A DNA stretch of 55,546 nucleotides, from positions 1 to 55,546 of the forward strand of contig NZ_JANYMP010000047.1 of assembly GCF_025061645.1 (NCBI RefSeq). The letters are read 5' to 3'. Of this stretch, positions 33,882 to 41,807 are shown one piece after another (the first letter of the stretch is position 1; each line of letters opens with the position of its first letter). The translations under genes were made by a program, and so were the position numbers. This DNA is from Umezawaea endophytica. GTDB taxonomy: Bacteria > Actinomycetota > Actinomycetes > Mycobacteriales > Pseudonocardiaceae. The notes below the pieces were generated by a model. The model saw only the letters and a list, made by a program, of their open reading frames with translations, made no database searches and was not told the origin of the DNA.

Positions 33882-34550
33882 GTGACTGCGATTCGTGAGC
33901 TGACCGTGGGTGTACTGGGTGGTACCGGCGCGCAGGGCAAGGGGCTCGCGCTGCGCTGGGCCAAGGCCGGGCTGAAGGTCGTGATCGGTTCCCGTGCGGC
34001 TGAGCGCGCGGAGAAGTCGGCCGAGGAGTTGCGGGAACTGGCCGGTGTGGACCACGTGACCGGCGCGGACAACCAGGGCTGTGCCGAGCAGTCGGACGTC
34101 GTGCTGGTCGCGGTGCCGTGGGACGGGCACGGCGAGCTGGTGGCGTCGTTGCGGGAAGCGCTGGTCGGGAAGATCGTCGTGGACTGCGTGAACCCGCTCG
34201 GGTTCGACAAGCAGGGGCCGTTCGCGCTGGCCGTCGAGGAGGGCAGTGCCGCGCAGCAGACGGCGGCGCTGCTGCCGGAGTCGCGGGTGACGGCGGCGTT
34301 CCACCACGTGTCGGCGGTGTCCTTGGCGGACCTGTCGATCGAGTCCGTGGACATGGACGTGCTCGTGCTCGGTGACGACCGCGAGGCGACGGACGTCGTG
34401 CGCGAGCTGGCCGAGGTGGTGCCCGGTTTCCGCGGCGTCTTCGGCGGGCGGTTGCGCAACGCGCACCAGGTCGAGGCGTTCACGGCGAACCTGATCGCGA
34501 TCAACCGCCGCTACAAGGCCCACGCAGGTCTGAAGATCACCGACATTTGA
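33882..34550 (+). CDS. F420-dependent NADP reductase (Fno)-like
   Basis: The 222-residue oxidoreductase has a Rossmann motif GVLGGTGAQGKGLALRWA at the N-terminus and the NADP-binding VVIGSRAAERA, then VLVAVPWDGH and VVDCVNPLGF. These are typical of Fno, which passes hydride between coenzyme F420 and NADP in actinobacteria. GTG 33882 begins the family sequence; ORF extension upstream lies within the RNB gene. The last codons (ITDI stop) are part of a 17-bp motif repeated at 35460. Confidence 0.87.
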   Translation: MTAIRELTVGVLGGTGAQGKGLALRWAKAGLKVVIGSRAAERAEKSAEELRELAGVDHVTGADNQGCAEQSDVVLVAVPWDGHGELVASLREALVGKIVVDCVNPLGFDKQGPFALAVEEGSAAQQTAALLPESRVTAAFHHVSAVSLADLSIESVDMDVLVLGDDREATDVVRELAEVVPGFRGVFGGRLRNAHQVEAFTANLIAINRRYKAHAGLKITDI

Positions 34551-34583
34551 CGGGAAGGTTGGAAAGACCTGGGTCAGGGAGCT

Positions 34584-34633
34584 GAGAACGGCGCTGACCG
34601 GCGGAATTGCCTCCGTCGGTCAGCGCCGTTCTC
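34584..34633 (+). terminator. Strong hairpin terminator after Fno
   Basis: A perfect 17-bp stem GAGAACGGCGCTGACCG (34584-34600) with CGGTCAGCGCCGTTCTC (34617-34633) and a 16-nt loop, with no U-run. Between convergent Fno and kinase-like genes, it can stop transcription from both sides. Confidence 0.75.
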
Positions 34634-34685
34634 GTCGTCGAGCACCACTCGGCGACCCCTGCGCGGCCCGGCGAGGGCAATGCCC

Positions 34686-35261
34686 CTAGCACTCCAGCCG
34701 TGGATCGTCATCCAAGGCCGGCGTTACGCATGTCAACCAGTTGGTTGCGGTGATGACATCGCGTGCGATGTCGACGACAGGTCGATCGTCTGTCGGTATC
34801 CGCACGACCCAACTGGGTGCGGCAGCTTCCAAGCGCTGGGCCATCGCAGCCCCTCGGGTCACGTGGGCGTCGAGTTGGCTACCGATCTCCCTGGCGTGGA
34901 GGCGGTGCTGAGCGGTCGCGTCTTCGGCAGTCAGGACCACTGCCGTGATGCGAGGTGATCCGCCCATGGCGCGGGCGATCAAGTCGGGCTCGAGCACGGA
35001 GACGGTGTTGGTGTAGATGAGCCTGCGATATCCCAAGGAGGCGTAGTTGCCCCACAGCGCGGCGAGGTTCGCCTCAGTCAGTTTCGTGCGGGCCGGATCC
35101 CCGATCGGGGCTGGGTGCGCATGGTCCAGGTTGTCACCCTCGATCAGGCAGTGCGGGACGTGTGCGGCTTGCAGTTGCACGGAGACCTCCCAGCCGACGG
35201 TGGTCTTGCCGACGCCGGCGCGGCCTCCGATGAGCAACGCCTCGAATGAGTCTGGCTGCAA
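34686..35261 (-). CDS. P-loop kinase-like ATP-binding protein
   Basis: The 191-residue protein has Walker A GGRAGVGKTT at 12-21, then CLIEGDNLDHAHP (kinase substrate/metal region) and LIYTNTVSVLEP. This is the layout of small-molecule kinases such as the chloramphenicol phosphotransferase-like or gluconate/shikimate-like group. The substrate cannot be told. The start is TTG 35259-35261, with AGAAGGG about 8 nt upstream. It lies inside the segment bounded by the duplicated 17-bp motif, so it may be a recently inserted gene. Confidence 0.72.
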   Translation of the reverse strand: MQPDSFEALLIGGRAGVGKTTVGWEVSVQLQAAHVPHCLIEGDNLDHAHPAPIGDPARTKLTEANLAALWGNYASLGYRRLIYTNTVSVLEPDLIARAMGGSPRITAVVLTAEDATAQHRLHAREIGSQLDAHVTRGAAMAQRLEAAAPSWVVRIPTDDRPVVDIARDVITATNWLTCVTPALDDDPRLEC

Positions 35262-35475
35262 AGTAGTAGCCCTTCTTCCAGCGGCACCTGGATGCGAGTC
35301 AGTACCAAGGACAGGTACGGCACGCCGTCAAAGTGACCAAGTGTGGTGGGCGCGGGTGATCGATGGTGTTTACTCCGGGCGTGACGACCAGCGACGGCCC
35401 AGTGACGGTCCAGAAGTGTGAAACGGGCCGAAACGCCTGTTCAGCGGCTGTGCGCGAACAGATCACCGACATCTG

Positions 35476-36201
35476 ATGCTGCCCGTCGACGACCTCGGCG
35501 AGCCGGTCCCGATCCCGGACCGGCCCCGCCGGGTCGTCAGCCTGGTGCCGTCGCTGACGGAGTCGGTGCCCGTCTCGTCGCTGGTCGGCGTGACGGACTA
35601 CTGCCCGGTCGAGGTGGCGCGCGTCGGCGGGTCGAAGTACCCGGATGTCGACCGGGTGCTCGCGCTGGCGCCGGACCTGGTGCTCGCGAACGTCGAGGAG
35701 AACCGGGCCGAGGACGTGGAGCGGTTGCGCGCCAACGGGATACCGGTGTGGGTGACGGCCGCGCCCGCGACCGTGCCGCTGGCCCTCGCGTCACTGCGCA
35801 GGCTGCTGGCGACGGCGTGGGACGAGGAGCCCGAGTGGCTCGTCGCGGCGGAGGAGACCTGGCGGCACGTCGAGCCGGTGTGGGCGACGGCGGTCGTCCC
35901 GGTGTGGCGGCGGCCGTGGGTCGTGCTCGGTCGGGACACGTTCGCGGGTGACGTGCTGCGGCGGCTGGGGGTCGAGAACGCCTACGCCGACCACGCCGAG
36001 CGGTACCCGCGGCCGTCGTTGGACGAGATCCGGGCCGCGGGCGCCGACCTGGTCGTGCTGCCGGACGAGCCGTACGCGTTCAGCGCCACCGACGGGCCGG
36101 AGGCGTTCCCCGACACGAGGTGCGTGCTCGTGTCGGGGCGCCACCTCACCTGGTACGGGCCGTCGCTGGTGGAGGCCCGTGCTGTTCTGCAACTCCGTTA
36201 A
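35476..36201 (+). CDS. Helical-backbone metal receptor (BtuF/FhuD-like) lacking a signal peptide
   Basis: The 241-residue protein has the periplasmic-binding-protein type III pattern: RRVVSLVPSLTESV, GVTDYCPVEVARVGGSKYPDVDRVLALAPDLVLAN, and VTAAPATVPLALASLRRLL. These resemble vitamin B12/siderophore-binding proteins. It begins directly at this domain, without lipobox or Sec signal, and no ABC permease is adjacent. It may bind a cofactor in the cytosol. No earlier start with a signal is visible, since the upstream frame is short and non-hydrophobic. Confidence 0.75.
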   Translation: MLPVDDLGEPVPIPDRPRRVVSLVPSLTESVPVSSLVGVTDYCPVEVARVGGSKYPDVDRVLALAPDLVLANVEENRAEDVERLRANGIPVWVTAAPATVPLALASLRRLLATAWDEEPEWLVAAEETWRHVEPVWATAVVPVWRRPWVVLGRDTFAGDVLRRLGVENAYADHAERYPRPSLDEIRAAGADLVVLPDEPYAFSATDGPEAFPDTRCVLVSGRHLTWYGPSLVEARAVLQLR

Positions 36202-36215
36202 GGACGTCCTTAACG
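36196..36215. terminator. Perfect 20-bp palindrome between convergent genes
   Basis: CGTTAAGGAC/GTCCTTAACG is perfectly self-complementary and contains the TAA stop of the metal-receptor gene. It lies 10 bp before the panB stop. It could act as a weak bidirectional terminator or as a protein-binding site; no U-tract. Confidence 0.45.
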
Positions 36216-36224
36216 TCGTTCAGC

Positions 36225-37085
36225 TCAGTGGAACGTGTGCTCCGGGCCGGGGAACTGGTGGCCGCGGACCTCGGCGGCGAACGCCTGGGCGGCGCCGCTC
36301 ATCAGGCCCGCCATGTCGGCGTAGCGCTTCACGAACTTGGGTGCCCTGCCGCGGCGCAGACCCATCATGTCCTGCCACACGAGCACCTGGGCGTCGGTGT
36401 CCGGACCGGCGCCGATGCCGACCGTGGGGATGCGCAGGTCGTGGGTGATCTGCTTCGCGACCTCGGAGGTCACCATCTCCAGCACCACCGCGAACGCGCC
36501 CGCCTCCTCGAGGGCCTTCGCGTCGGCGACCACGGAGTCGAACGACTCGCGGCGGCCCTGCACGCGGTAGCCGCCGAGCTGGTGCTCGCTCTGCGGGGTG
36601 AAGCCGATGTGCCCCATGACCGGGATGCCCGCGCGCACGATCGCCTGGACGTGCGGCGCGAAGTGCTTGCCGCCCTCCAGCTTGACCGCGTGGGCCTGGC
36701 CCTCCTTCATGAACCGGACCGCGGTGGCGACGGCCTGCTCGACCGACACTTGGTAGCTGCCGAACGGCAGGTCGGCGACGACGAGCGCCTTCTTCACCGA
36801 CCTGGTTACGGCGCGGACCAGCGGGACCAGCTCGTCGACCGTCACCGGCAGCGAGTTCTCGTGGCCGTAGACGTTGTTCGAGGCCGAGTCGCCGACCAGC
36901 AGGACGGGGATGCCCGCCTCGTCGAACAGCTCGGCGGTGTACATGTCGTAGGCCGTGAGCATGGGCCACGGCTCACCCCGTTCCTTCATCTCGCGAAGGT
37001 GGGGGATGCGCACCCGCTTGGCGGGTGTCGCGGACTGCGCGGGGCCGTTTCCGTACGGCGCCGCTACTTCAGCCGCAGAGGTCAT
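36225..37085 (-). CDS. panB: 3-methyl-2-oxobutanoate hydroxymethyltransferase PanB
   Basis: The 286-residue enzyme transfers a hydroxymethyl group from 5,10-methylene-THF to alpha-ketoisovalerate, the first step of pantothenate synthesis. Signature stretches are [52 protein letters not shown] and [21 protein letters not shown]. The N-terminal 25 residues are an extension, as in mycobacterial PanB (Rv2225, same region). GGAAGGA precedes the ATG. Confidence 0.95.
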   Translation of the reverse strand: MTSAAEVAAPYGNGPAQSATPAKRVRIPHLREMKERGEPWPMLTAYDMYTAELFDEAGIPVLLVGDSASNNVYGHENSLPVTVDELVPLVRAVTRSVKKALVVADLPFGSYQVSVEQAVATAVRFMKEGQAHAVKLEGGKHFAPHVQAIVRAGIPVMGHIGFTPQSEHQLGGYRVQGRRESFDSVVADAKALEEAGAFAVVLEMVTSEVAKQITHDLRIPTVGIGAGPDTDAQVLVWQDMMGLRRGRAPKFVKRYADMAGLMSGAAQAFAAEVRGHQFPGPEHTFH

Positions 37086-37222
37086 GGTGGACCGTCCTTC
37101 CCTCGACGCCCGCTTCGTTGCGGGTCCCCGGGTCTGTTTGCACGGTTACCCGTCCAGGGTGACACCAGAGGGCTCCTCGCGGCAGTGTGTGCGAGTAGCC
37201 TCACACCGCTCAGAGGAGTGTT

Positions 37223-37594
37223 ATGGCCTGTCGCATCACGGAACTCGTCCTCGACTGCGCCGACCCGGAGAAGCTCGCCGACTTCTGGTGCGGCGTGCTC
37301 GGTTACCAGGTCCTCGACCGGGACCCGGAGGGCATCGAGATCGGGCGGGCCGACCAGGCCCCCGAGGACCGGATCACGTTGATCCTCAGCCGCTCCGACG
37401 ATCCCAAGAAGCAGAAGCTCCGCCTGCACCTGGACGTCAACGCCACCGACCGCGACCAGTCCGCCGAGCTGGAACGGCTGCTCGCGCTGGGCGCGACGCG
37501 GATCGACATCGGCCAGTCGGCGGTGCGCTGGCACGTGCTGGCCGACCCGGAGGGGAACGAGTTCTGCCTGCTCAAACGGCGTGTGACGCCCTGA
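37223..37594 (+). CDS. VOC-superfamily (glyoxalase-like) protein
   Basis: The 123-residue single-module betaalphabetabetabeta protein has ITELVLDCADPEKLADFWCGVLGYQ at the start and WHVLADPEGNEFCLL at the end, the standard VOC frame with a metal Glu in the last motif. Substrate unknown. AGAGGAG lies 4 nt before the ATG. The 3' end overlaps the convergent hydrolase by 23 bp. Confidence 0.85.
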   Translation: MACRITELVLDCADPEKLADFWCGVLGYQVLDRDPEGIEIGRADQAPEDRITLILSRSDDPKKQKLRLHLDVNATDRDQSAELERLLALGATRIDIGQSAVRWHVLADPEGNEFCLLKRRVTP

Positions 37595-38411
37595 GGACGT
37601 CCCGGACCGCCATCACCACGGCGTCCGGCCGGTCGACCGGGATCATGTGCCTGCTGCCGGGCACCAGCACGTTGCGCCCCCACGGCACGAGCTTCGCGAG
37701 CGCCGTGTGCTCCGGCCACACCTTGCGGCCCGCGGTGAGCACCTGGAACGGCACCTCCGGTAGCGGGTGCTCGACCCGCAGCCGCTCCAGGTCCGCCACC
37801 TGGTCCGGGTAGGCGGCGAGTTCGGCGAGCACGGCCTTCGCCACGTGCGGTCGCCGGTAGACGGCCCTGACCAGGGCTTCCGGCGCCGGATCGCGCTTGG
37901 CGAGCGTCGAACCCTCGATCGCCCACCGCCGCACCAGGTGGCCGTGCCTGCGCACGAACGCCGCGCCCGCGCCGCGCGGCACGAGCTGGAGCAGCCAGTG
38001 CGCGACCAGCGCGGACAGGTCGAACGGCCGCCCGGCGCCGGGCGACTCGGGGTCGGGGTCGAGCAGCACGAGACCGGTCACCCGGTCCGGGCGCAGCCGG
38101 GCGAACGCTTCCACGTGCATGGTCGCCATCGAGTGGCCGACGAACACCGCCGCCCGCTCGTCGCCGAGCACCGCCTCCAGCACGGCGACCTCGCGGGCCA
38201 GCGTCGGATCCACCGAGGTCGGCGCGCTGTCGCCCGTTCCGGGTCGATCGAACACGATCACCCGCGCGGCACCGGCCAGCAGGGCTACCGTGGCAGTCCA
38301 GTCGAACCAGGCCCCGCCGAGTCCGGAGCTGAGCACGACCACCGGGCCGCCGCCGTTCCCGGCGGAGGTGACGTGCACCTCTCCGGCCTCGGTCATGATC
38401 GTGGTTCGCAC
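37572..38411 (-). CDS. Alpha/beta hydrolase
   Basis: The ~279-residue hydrolase has the oxyanion region LSSGLGG, the nucleophile elbow VGHSMATM (Ser), and a late SRHMIPVDRPD with the catalytic His. It could be an esterase, lactonase or similar; the substrate is not readable. GTG 38409-38411 or ATG 38394-38396 are the possible starts, as the longer frame is non-conserved. It is divergent from lysX with about 35 bp between starts, so their promoters overlap. Confidence 0.82.
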   Translation of the reverse strand: MRTTIMTEAGEVHVTSAGNGGGPVVVLSSGLGGAWFDWTATVALLAGAARVIVFDRPGTGDSAPTSVDPTLAREVAVLEAVLGDERAAVFVGHSMATMHVEAFARLRPDRVTGLVLLDPDPESPGAGRPFDLSALVAHWLLQLVPRGAGAAFVRRHGHLVRRWAIEGSTLAKRDPAPEALVRAVYRRPHVAKAVLAELAAYPDQVADLERLRVEHPLPEVPFQVLTAGRKVWPEHTALAKLVPWGRNVLVPGSRHMIPVDRPDAVVMAVRDVLRASHAV

Positions 38412-38446
38412 CTGTTCAGGGTGACCTACGAACCTGTGGAGACGTT

Positions 38447-41400
38447 GTGCCCGTGCCGAAGTGGAAGTGGCGCATCGCCGGAACGGTCGCCACCGTCGTC
38501 CAACTCGCCGCACTGGGCTCCCTCGTCCTGCTGGTCATCCCCGACGACAGCGCGGTCGCCGGGCTGATCCGGCTGGCCGGGTACTGGCTCGGCCTGCCGG
38601 TCGACGCGAACCTCTTCATCGTCCTGGTCTTCGTCGTGCTGGGCGCCGCGTTGCGCAGGCGCAAGCGCGCCGCGTTGTGGACGCTGCTGGTGTTCGAGGC
38701 GCTGGGCCTGCTGCTGGTGTCCGCCGTGCTCGCGCTGTTCGCCCTGGACCCCGACTCCATGGTCGAGGAGGGCGTGACCTGGTCCGAGCTGGGCGGGTTC
38801 TTCGGCGGCGGGGTCGTCGCCTCGCTGGTGATCATCGGCTTCCTGTGGATCGCGCGGCCCGCGTTCCCGGCCCGGCTGGCGCCGGGGGCGTGGCTGCGGG
38901 CGATCGGTCGGTTCCTCGGCGGGATGGTCCTGTTCTGCCTGGTCGGGTTCGGTCTCACGGAGATCTTCCCCGGCAGCCTCGTCGACATGGGCGAGAAGTT
39001 CATCTGGGCCGCCAACCAGGTGACCGGCGAGGTGCTGCCGCTGCGGCGGCTCGACGTGGGCGAGGGCCCGCAGTGGCTGAGCATCGTGCTCGGCCTGTCC
39101 GGGACGCTGGTCGCGATCTACGCGATGTACTTCTTCTTCCGCGGCGAGCGGTCCAGCCGGTGGCTCGACGACACCGAGGAGTTGGGCGTGCGCAGGCTGC
39201 TGGCCGCGCACGGGGAACCGGACTCGCTGGGCTACTTCGCGACCCGTCGCGACAAGAGCGTGGTGTTCGCCGAGACCGGCCGCGCGGCGCTGACCTACCG
39301 GGTGCTCGGCGGCACGACGCTCGCCAGCGGCGACCCGATCGGCGACGAGGAGGCGTGGCCGCAGGCCGTGCAGGCGTGGCTGGCCGAGGCGCGCGAGTTC
39401 GGCTGGAGCCCCGGCGTGCTCGGGGCCAGCGAGCGCGGCGCGCGGGTGTACACCGAGGCCGGGCTCAAGGCGTTGGAGATCGGCGACGAGGCGGTGCTGG
39501 ACGTCCGCGAGTTCACCCTGGCCGGTCCGGAGCGGCGGGCCGTGCGCCAGGCCGTGAGCCGGATCTCCCGCGCGGGCTACACGACGAGGGTGCGGCGGCA
39601 CTCGGAGATCCCGGCGTTCGAGATGGGGTCGATCCTGTCGCTGGCCGAACGCTGGCGCGGCGCGGAGACCGAGCGCGGGTTCTCGATGGCGTTGGGGCGC
39701 CTGGGTGATCCGGCCGACGGCCGGTGCGTGATGGTCGAGGCCTACGACGCCGCCGGTGCCCTGCGCGGGCTGCTGTCGTTCGTGCCGTGGGGCCGTCGCG
39801 GTGTCTCGCTCGACCTCATGCGGCGCGACCGGATGGCCGAGAACGGGCTCAACGAGTACATGGTGGCCGAACTGGTCGAGGCCAGCGGACGCCTTGGCGT
39901 GCAACGGATCTCGTTGAACTTCGCGATGTTCCGGGCGGTGTTCGAGGAGGGCGAGAAGATCGGTGCCGGGCCCGTGCTGCGGTTGTGGCGCAAGGTGCTC
40001 GGCATCGCTTCCCGGTTCGCCCAGCTCGAATCGCTGTACCGGTCGAACGCGAAGTACGGGCCGGAGTGGATGCCCCGGTACCTGTGCTACTCGAAGGCCA
40101 GGAACCTGCCGCGGGTGAGCGTCGCGGCGGGGATCGCCGAGGGGTTCGTGCCCAGCTTGAGGTCGTTGCTCAAACGCGGCTCGGACCGGGTGCTCCAGGA
40201 CGACGTGAACGACCCGGACGCCGTCCAGTTCGCCACCTACGTCGCGGAGATCGAGGCCGCGGCCTCGCAGGTCGTGCTCAAGCCCAGCCGCAGGCCCGAG
40301 CAGGTGCGGGTGCGGATCGCCAAGGTGGAGGCGCTGCGCGCGGCGGGCGTCGACCCGTACCCGGTCGGCTTCGCCCGCGACGGGCAGCTCTCCGGGGTCC
40401 GGGAGCGGTTCGGCGAGCTGGCGCCGGACAAGCACACCGGCGAACGGGTCACGGTCACCGGGCGGGTGGTCGCCGTCCGCGAGGTCGGCGGGCTGTGCTT
40501 CGCGCGGCTGCGGGACTTCAGCGGCGAACTCCAGGTGATGCTGGAGCGGGACCGGCTGGGCGACGCGGAACTCCGCTCGTGGAAGTCCACCGTGGACCTC
40601 GGTGACCACGTCGGCGTGCACGGCGAGGTGGTCACGTCCCGGCGCGGCGAGCTGTCCGTGCTGGTGGACGAGTGGACGATCACCGCGAAGTGCCTGCACC
40701 CGTTGCCGGACAAGCGGAAGGGCCTCGCGGACCCGGAGACCAGGGTGCGGCAGCGGTACCTCGACCTGATGGTGAACCAGGACTCCGCCCAGTTGCTGCG
40801 GATGCGCAGCGACGTCGTGCGGGGGATCCGGGAGTTCCTGCACGAGCGGTCGTACCTCGAGGTCGAGACGCCGATGCTCCAGGCCGTGCACGGCGGCGCC
40901 AACGCCCGGCCGTTCGTGACGCACATCAACGCCTACGACATGCGGATGTACCTGCGGATCGCGCCCGAGCTGTACCTGAAGCGGCTGTGCGTCGCCGGGG
41001 TGGACCGGGTGTTCGAGCTGAACCGGAACTTCCGCAACGAGGGCGCGGACGCCACGCACAACCCGGAGTTCACGATGCTGGAGGCGTACCAGGCGTACGC
41101 CGACTACACGACGATGCTGCACCTGGTGCGCGAACTGGTGCAGCACTGCGCCTTCGCCGCGCACGGCAAGCAGATCGCCGTCCGGCCGGACGGGTCGGAG
41201 TTCGACATCTCCGGGGACTGGCCGATCGTGCCCGTGCACACCGCCGTGTCGCGCGCGCTGGGCGAGGAGATCACCCCGGACACCCCGGCCGAGCACCTGC
41301 GGTCGCTGCTGGCGGCGCGCGGTGTCGCCGTGCCGGAGGACGCCGACCACGGGACGCTGCTCCAGGAGGCCTACGACGAGCTCGTCGAGGCCACCACGGT

Positions 41401-41758
41401 GGAACCGACGTTCTACACGGACTTCCCGACGTCGGTGTCGCCGCTGACCCGCCAGCACCGCGACGACCCCCGGCTCGCCGAGCGGTGGGACCTCGTCGCC
41501 TTCGGGGCCGAGATCGGCACCGCCTACTCGGAGCTGACCGACCCGCTGGAGCAGCGGCGGCGGTTGGAGGCGCAGTCGCTCAAGGCGGCCAGCGGCGACG
41601 TCGAGGCGATGGAGCTGGACGAGGACTTCCTCCGCGCCCTGGAGCACGGGATGCCGCCGACGGGCGGGCTCGGGATGGGCGTGGACCGGGTGCTGATGAT
41701 GTTGACCGGCACCACGATCCGGCAGAGCGTCCTGTTCCCGTTCGTCCGCCCCCAGTAA
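38447..41758 (+). CDS. lysX: Bifunctional lysyl-phosphatidylglycerol synthase / lysyl-tRNA synthetase LysX
   Basis: The 1103-residue fusion has an MprF-like part first. There are about six membrane helices in residues 1-230 and a cytosolic DUF2156 transferase domain to ~570. A class II LysRS follows: an OB-fold anticodon domain (~640-740), motif 2 with FELNRNFRNEGADATHNPEF near 854, and motif 3 GLGMGVDRVLMM near 1073. LysX (M. tuberculosis Rv1640c) makes lysine-modified phosphatidylglycerol, which lowers membrane charge and protects from cationic peptides. GTG 38447 follows GGAGACGTT. It is a dedicated enzyme, so another lysS should exist elsewhere. Confidence 0.95.
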   Translation: MPVPKWKWRIAGTVATVVQLAALGSLVLLVIPDDSAVAGLIRLAGYWLGLPVDANLFIVLVFVVLGAALRRRKRAALWTLLVFEALGLLLVSAVLALFALDPDSMVEEGVTWSELGGFFGGGVVASLVIIGFLWIARPAFPARLAPGAWLRAIGRFLGGMVLFCLVGFGLTEIFPGSLVDMGEKFIWAANQVTGEVLPLRRLDVGEGPQWLSIVLGLSGTLVAIYAMYFFFRGERSSRWLDDTEELGVRRLLAAHGEPDSLGYFATRRDKSVVFAETGRAALTYRVLGGTTLASGDPIGDEEAWPQAVQAWLAEAREFGWSPGVLGASERGARVYTEAGLKALEIGDEAVLDVREFTLAGPERRAVRQAVSRISRAGYTTRVRRHSEIPAFEMGSILSLAERWRGAETERGFSMALGRLGDPADGRCVMVEAYDAAGALRGLLSFVPWGRRGVSLDLMRRDRMAENGLNEYMVAELVEASGRLGVQRISLNFAMFRAVFEEGEKIGAGPVLRLWRKVLGIASRFAQLESLYRSNAKYGPEWMPRYLCYSKARNLPRVSVAAGIAEGFVPSLRSLLKRGSDRVLQDDVNDPDAVQFATYVAEIEAAASQVVLKPSRRPEQVRVRIAKVEALRAAGVDPYPVGFARDGQLSGVRERFGELAPDKHTGERVTVTGRVVAVREVGGLCFARLRDFSGELQVMLERDRLGDAELRSWKSTVDLGDHVGVHGEVVTSRRGELSVLVDEWTITAKCLHPLPDKRKGLADPETRVRQRYLDLMVNQDSAQLLRMRSDVVRGIREFLHERSYLEVETPMLQAVHGGANARPFVTHINAYDMRMYLRIAPELYLKRLCVAGVDRVFELNRNFRNEGADATHNPEFTMLEAYQAYADYTTMLHLVRELVQHCAFAAHGKQIAVRPDGSEFDISGDWPIVPVHTAVSRALGEEITPDTPAEHLRSLLAARGVAVPEDADHGTLLQEAYDELVEATTVEPTFYTDFPTSVSPLTRQHRDDPRLAERWDLVAFGAEIGTAYSELTDPLEQRRRLEAQSLKAASGDVEAMELDEDFLRALEHGMPPTGGLGMGVDRVLMMLTGTTIRQSVLFPFVRPQ

Positions 41759-41763
41759 CGGCA

Positions 41764-41801
41764 GGCCGGGCCCGGCAACCCCACCGGTGCCGGGCACGGC
41801 C
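41764..41801. terminator. Bidirectional terminator between lysX and FAD monooxygenase
   Basis: The arms GGCCGGGCCCGGCAACC (41764-41780) and GGTGCCGGGCACGGCC (41786-41801) form a GC-rich stem of ~15 bp with one bulge and one mismatch, between two convergent gene ends. Confidence 0.6.
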
Positions 41802-41807
41802 TCCGGT

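Larger units (their letters stand above)
34534..35476. repeat. Near-identical 17-bp repeats around an inserted segment (Fno / metal-receptor junction)
   Basis: AGATCACCGACATTTGA at 34534-34550 ends the Fno gene. AGATCACCGACATCTGA at 35460-35476 (16 of 17 identical) leads straight into the ATG of the metal-receptor gene as a TGATG overlap. The ~910 bp between copies holds a strong hairpin and the P-loop kinase-like gene on the other strand. The simplest reading is that Fno and the metal receptor were once stop/start coupled and that a cassette was inserted with target duplication. Confidence 0.55.
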
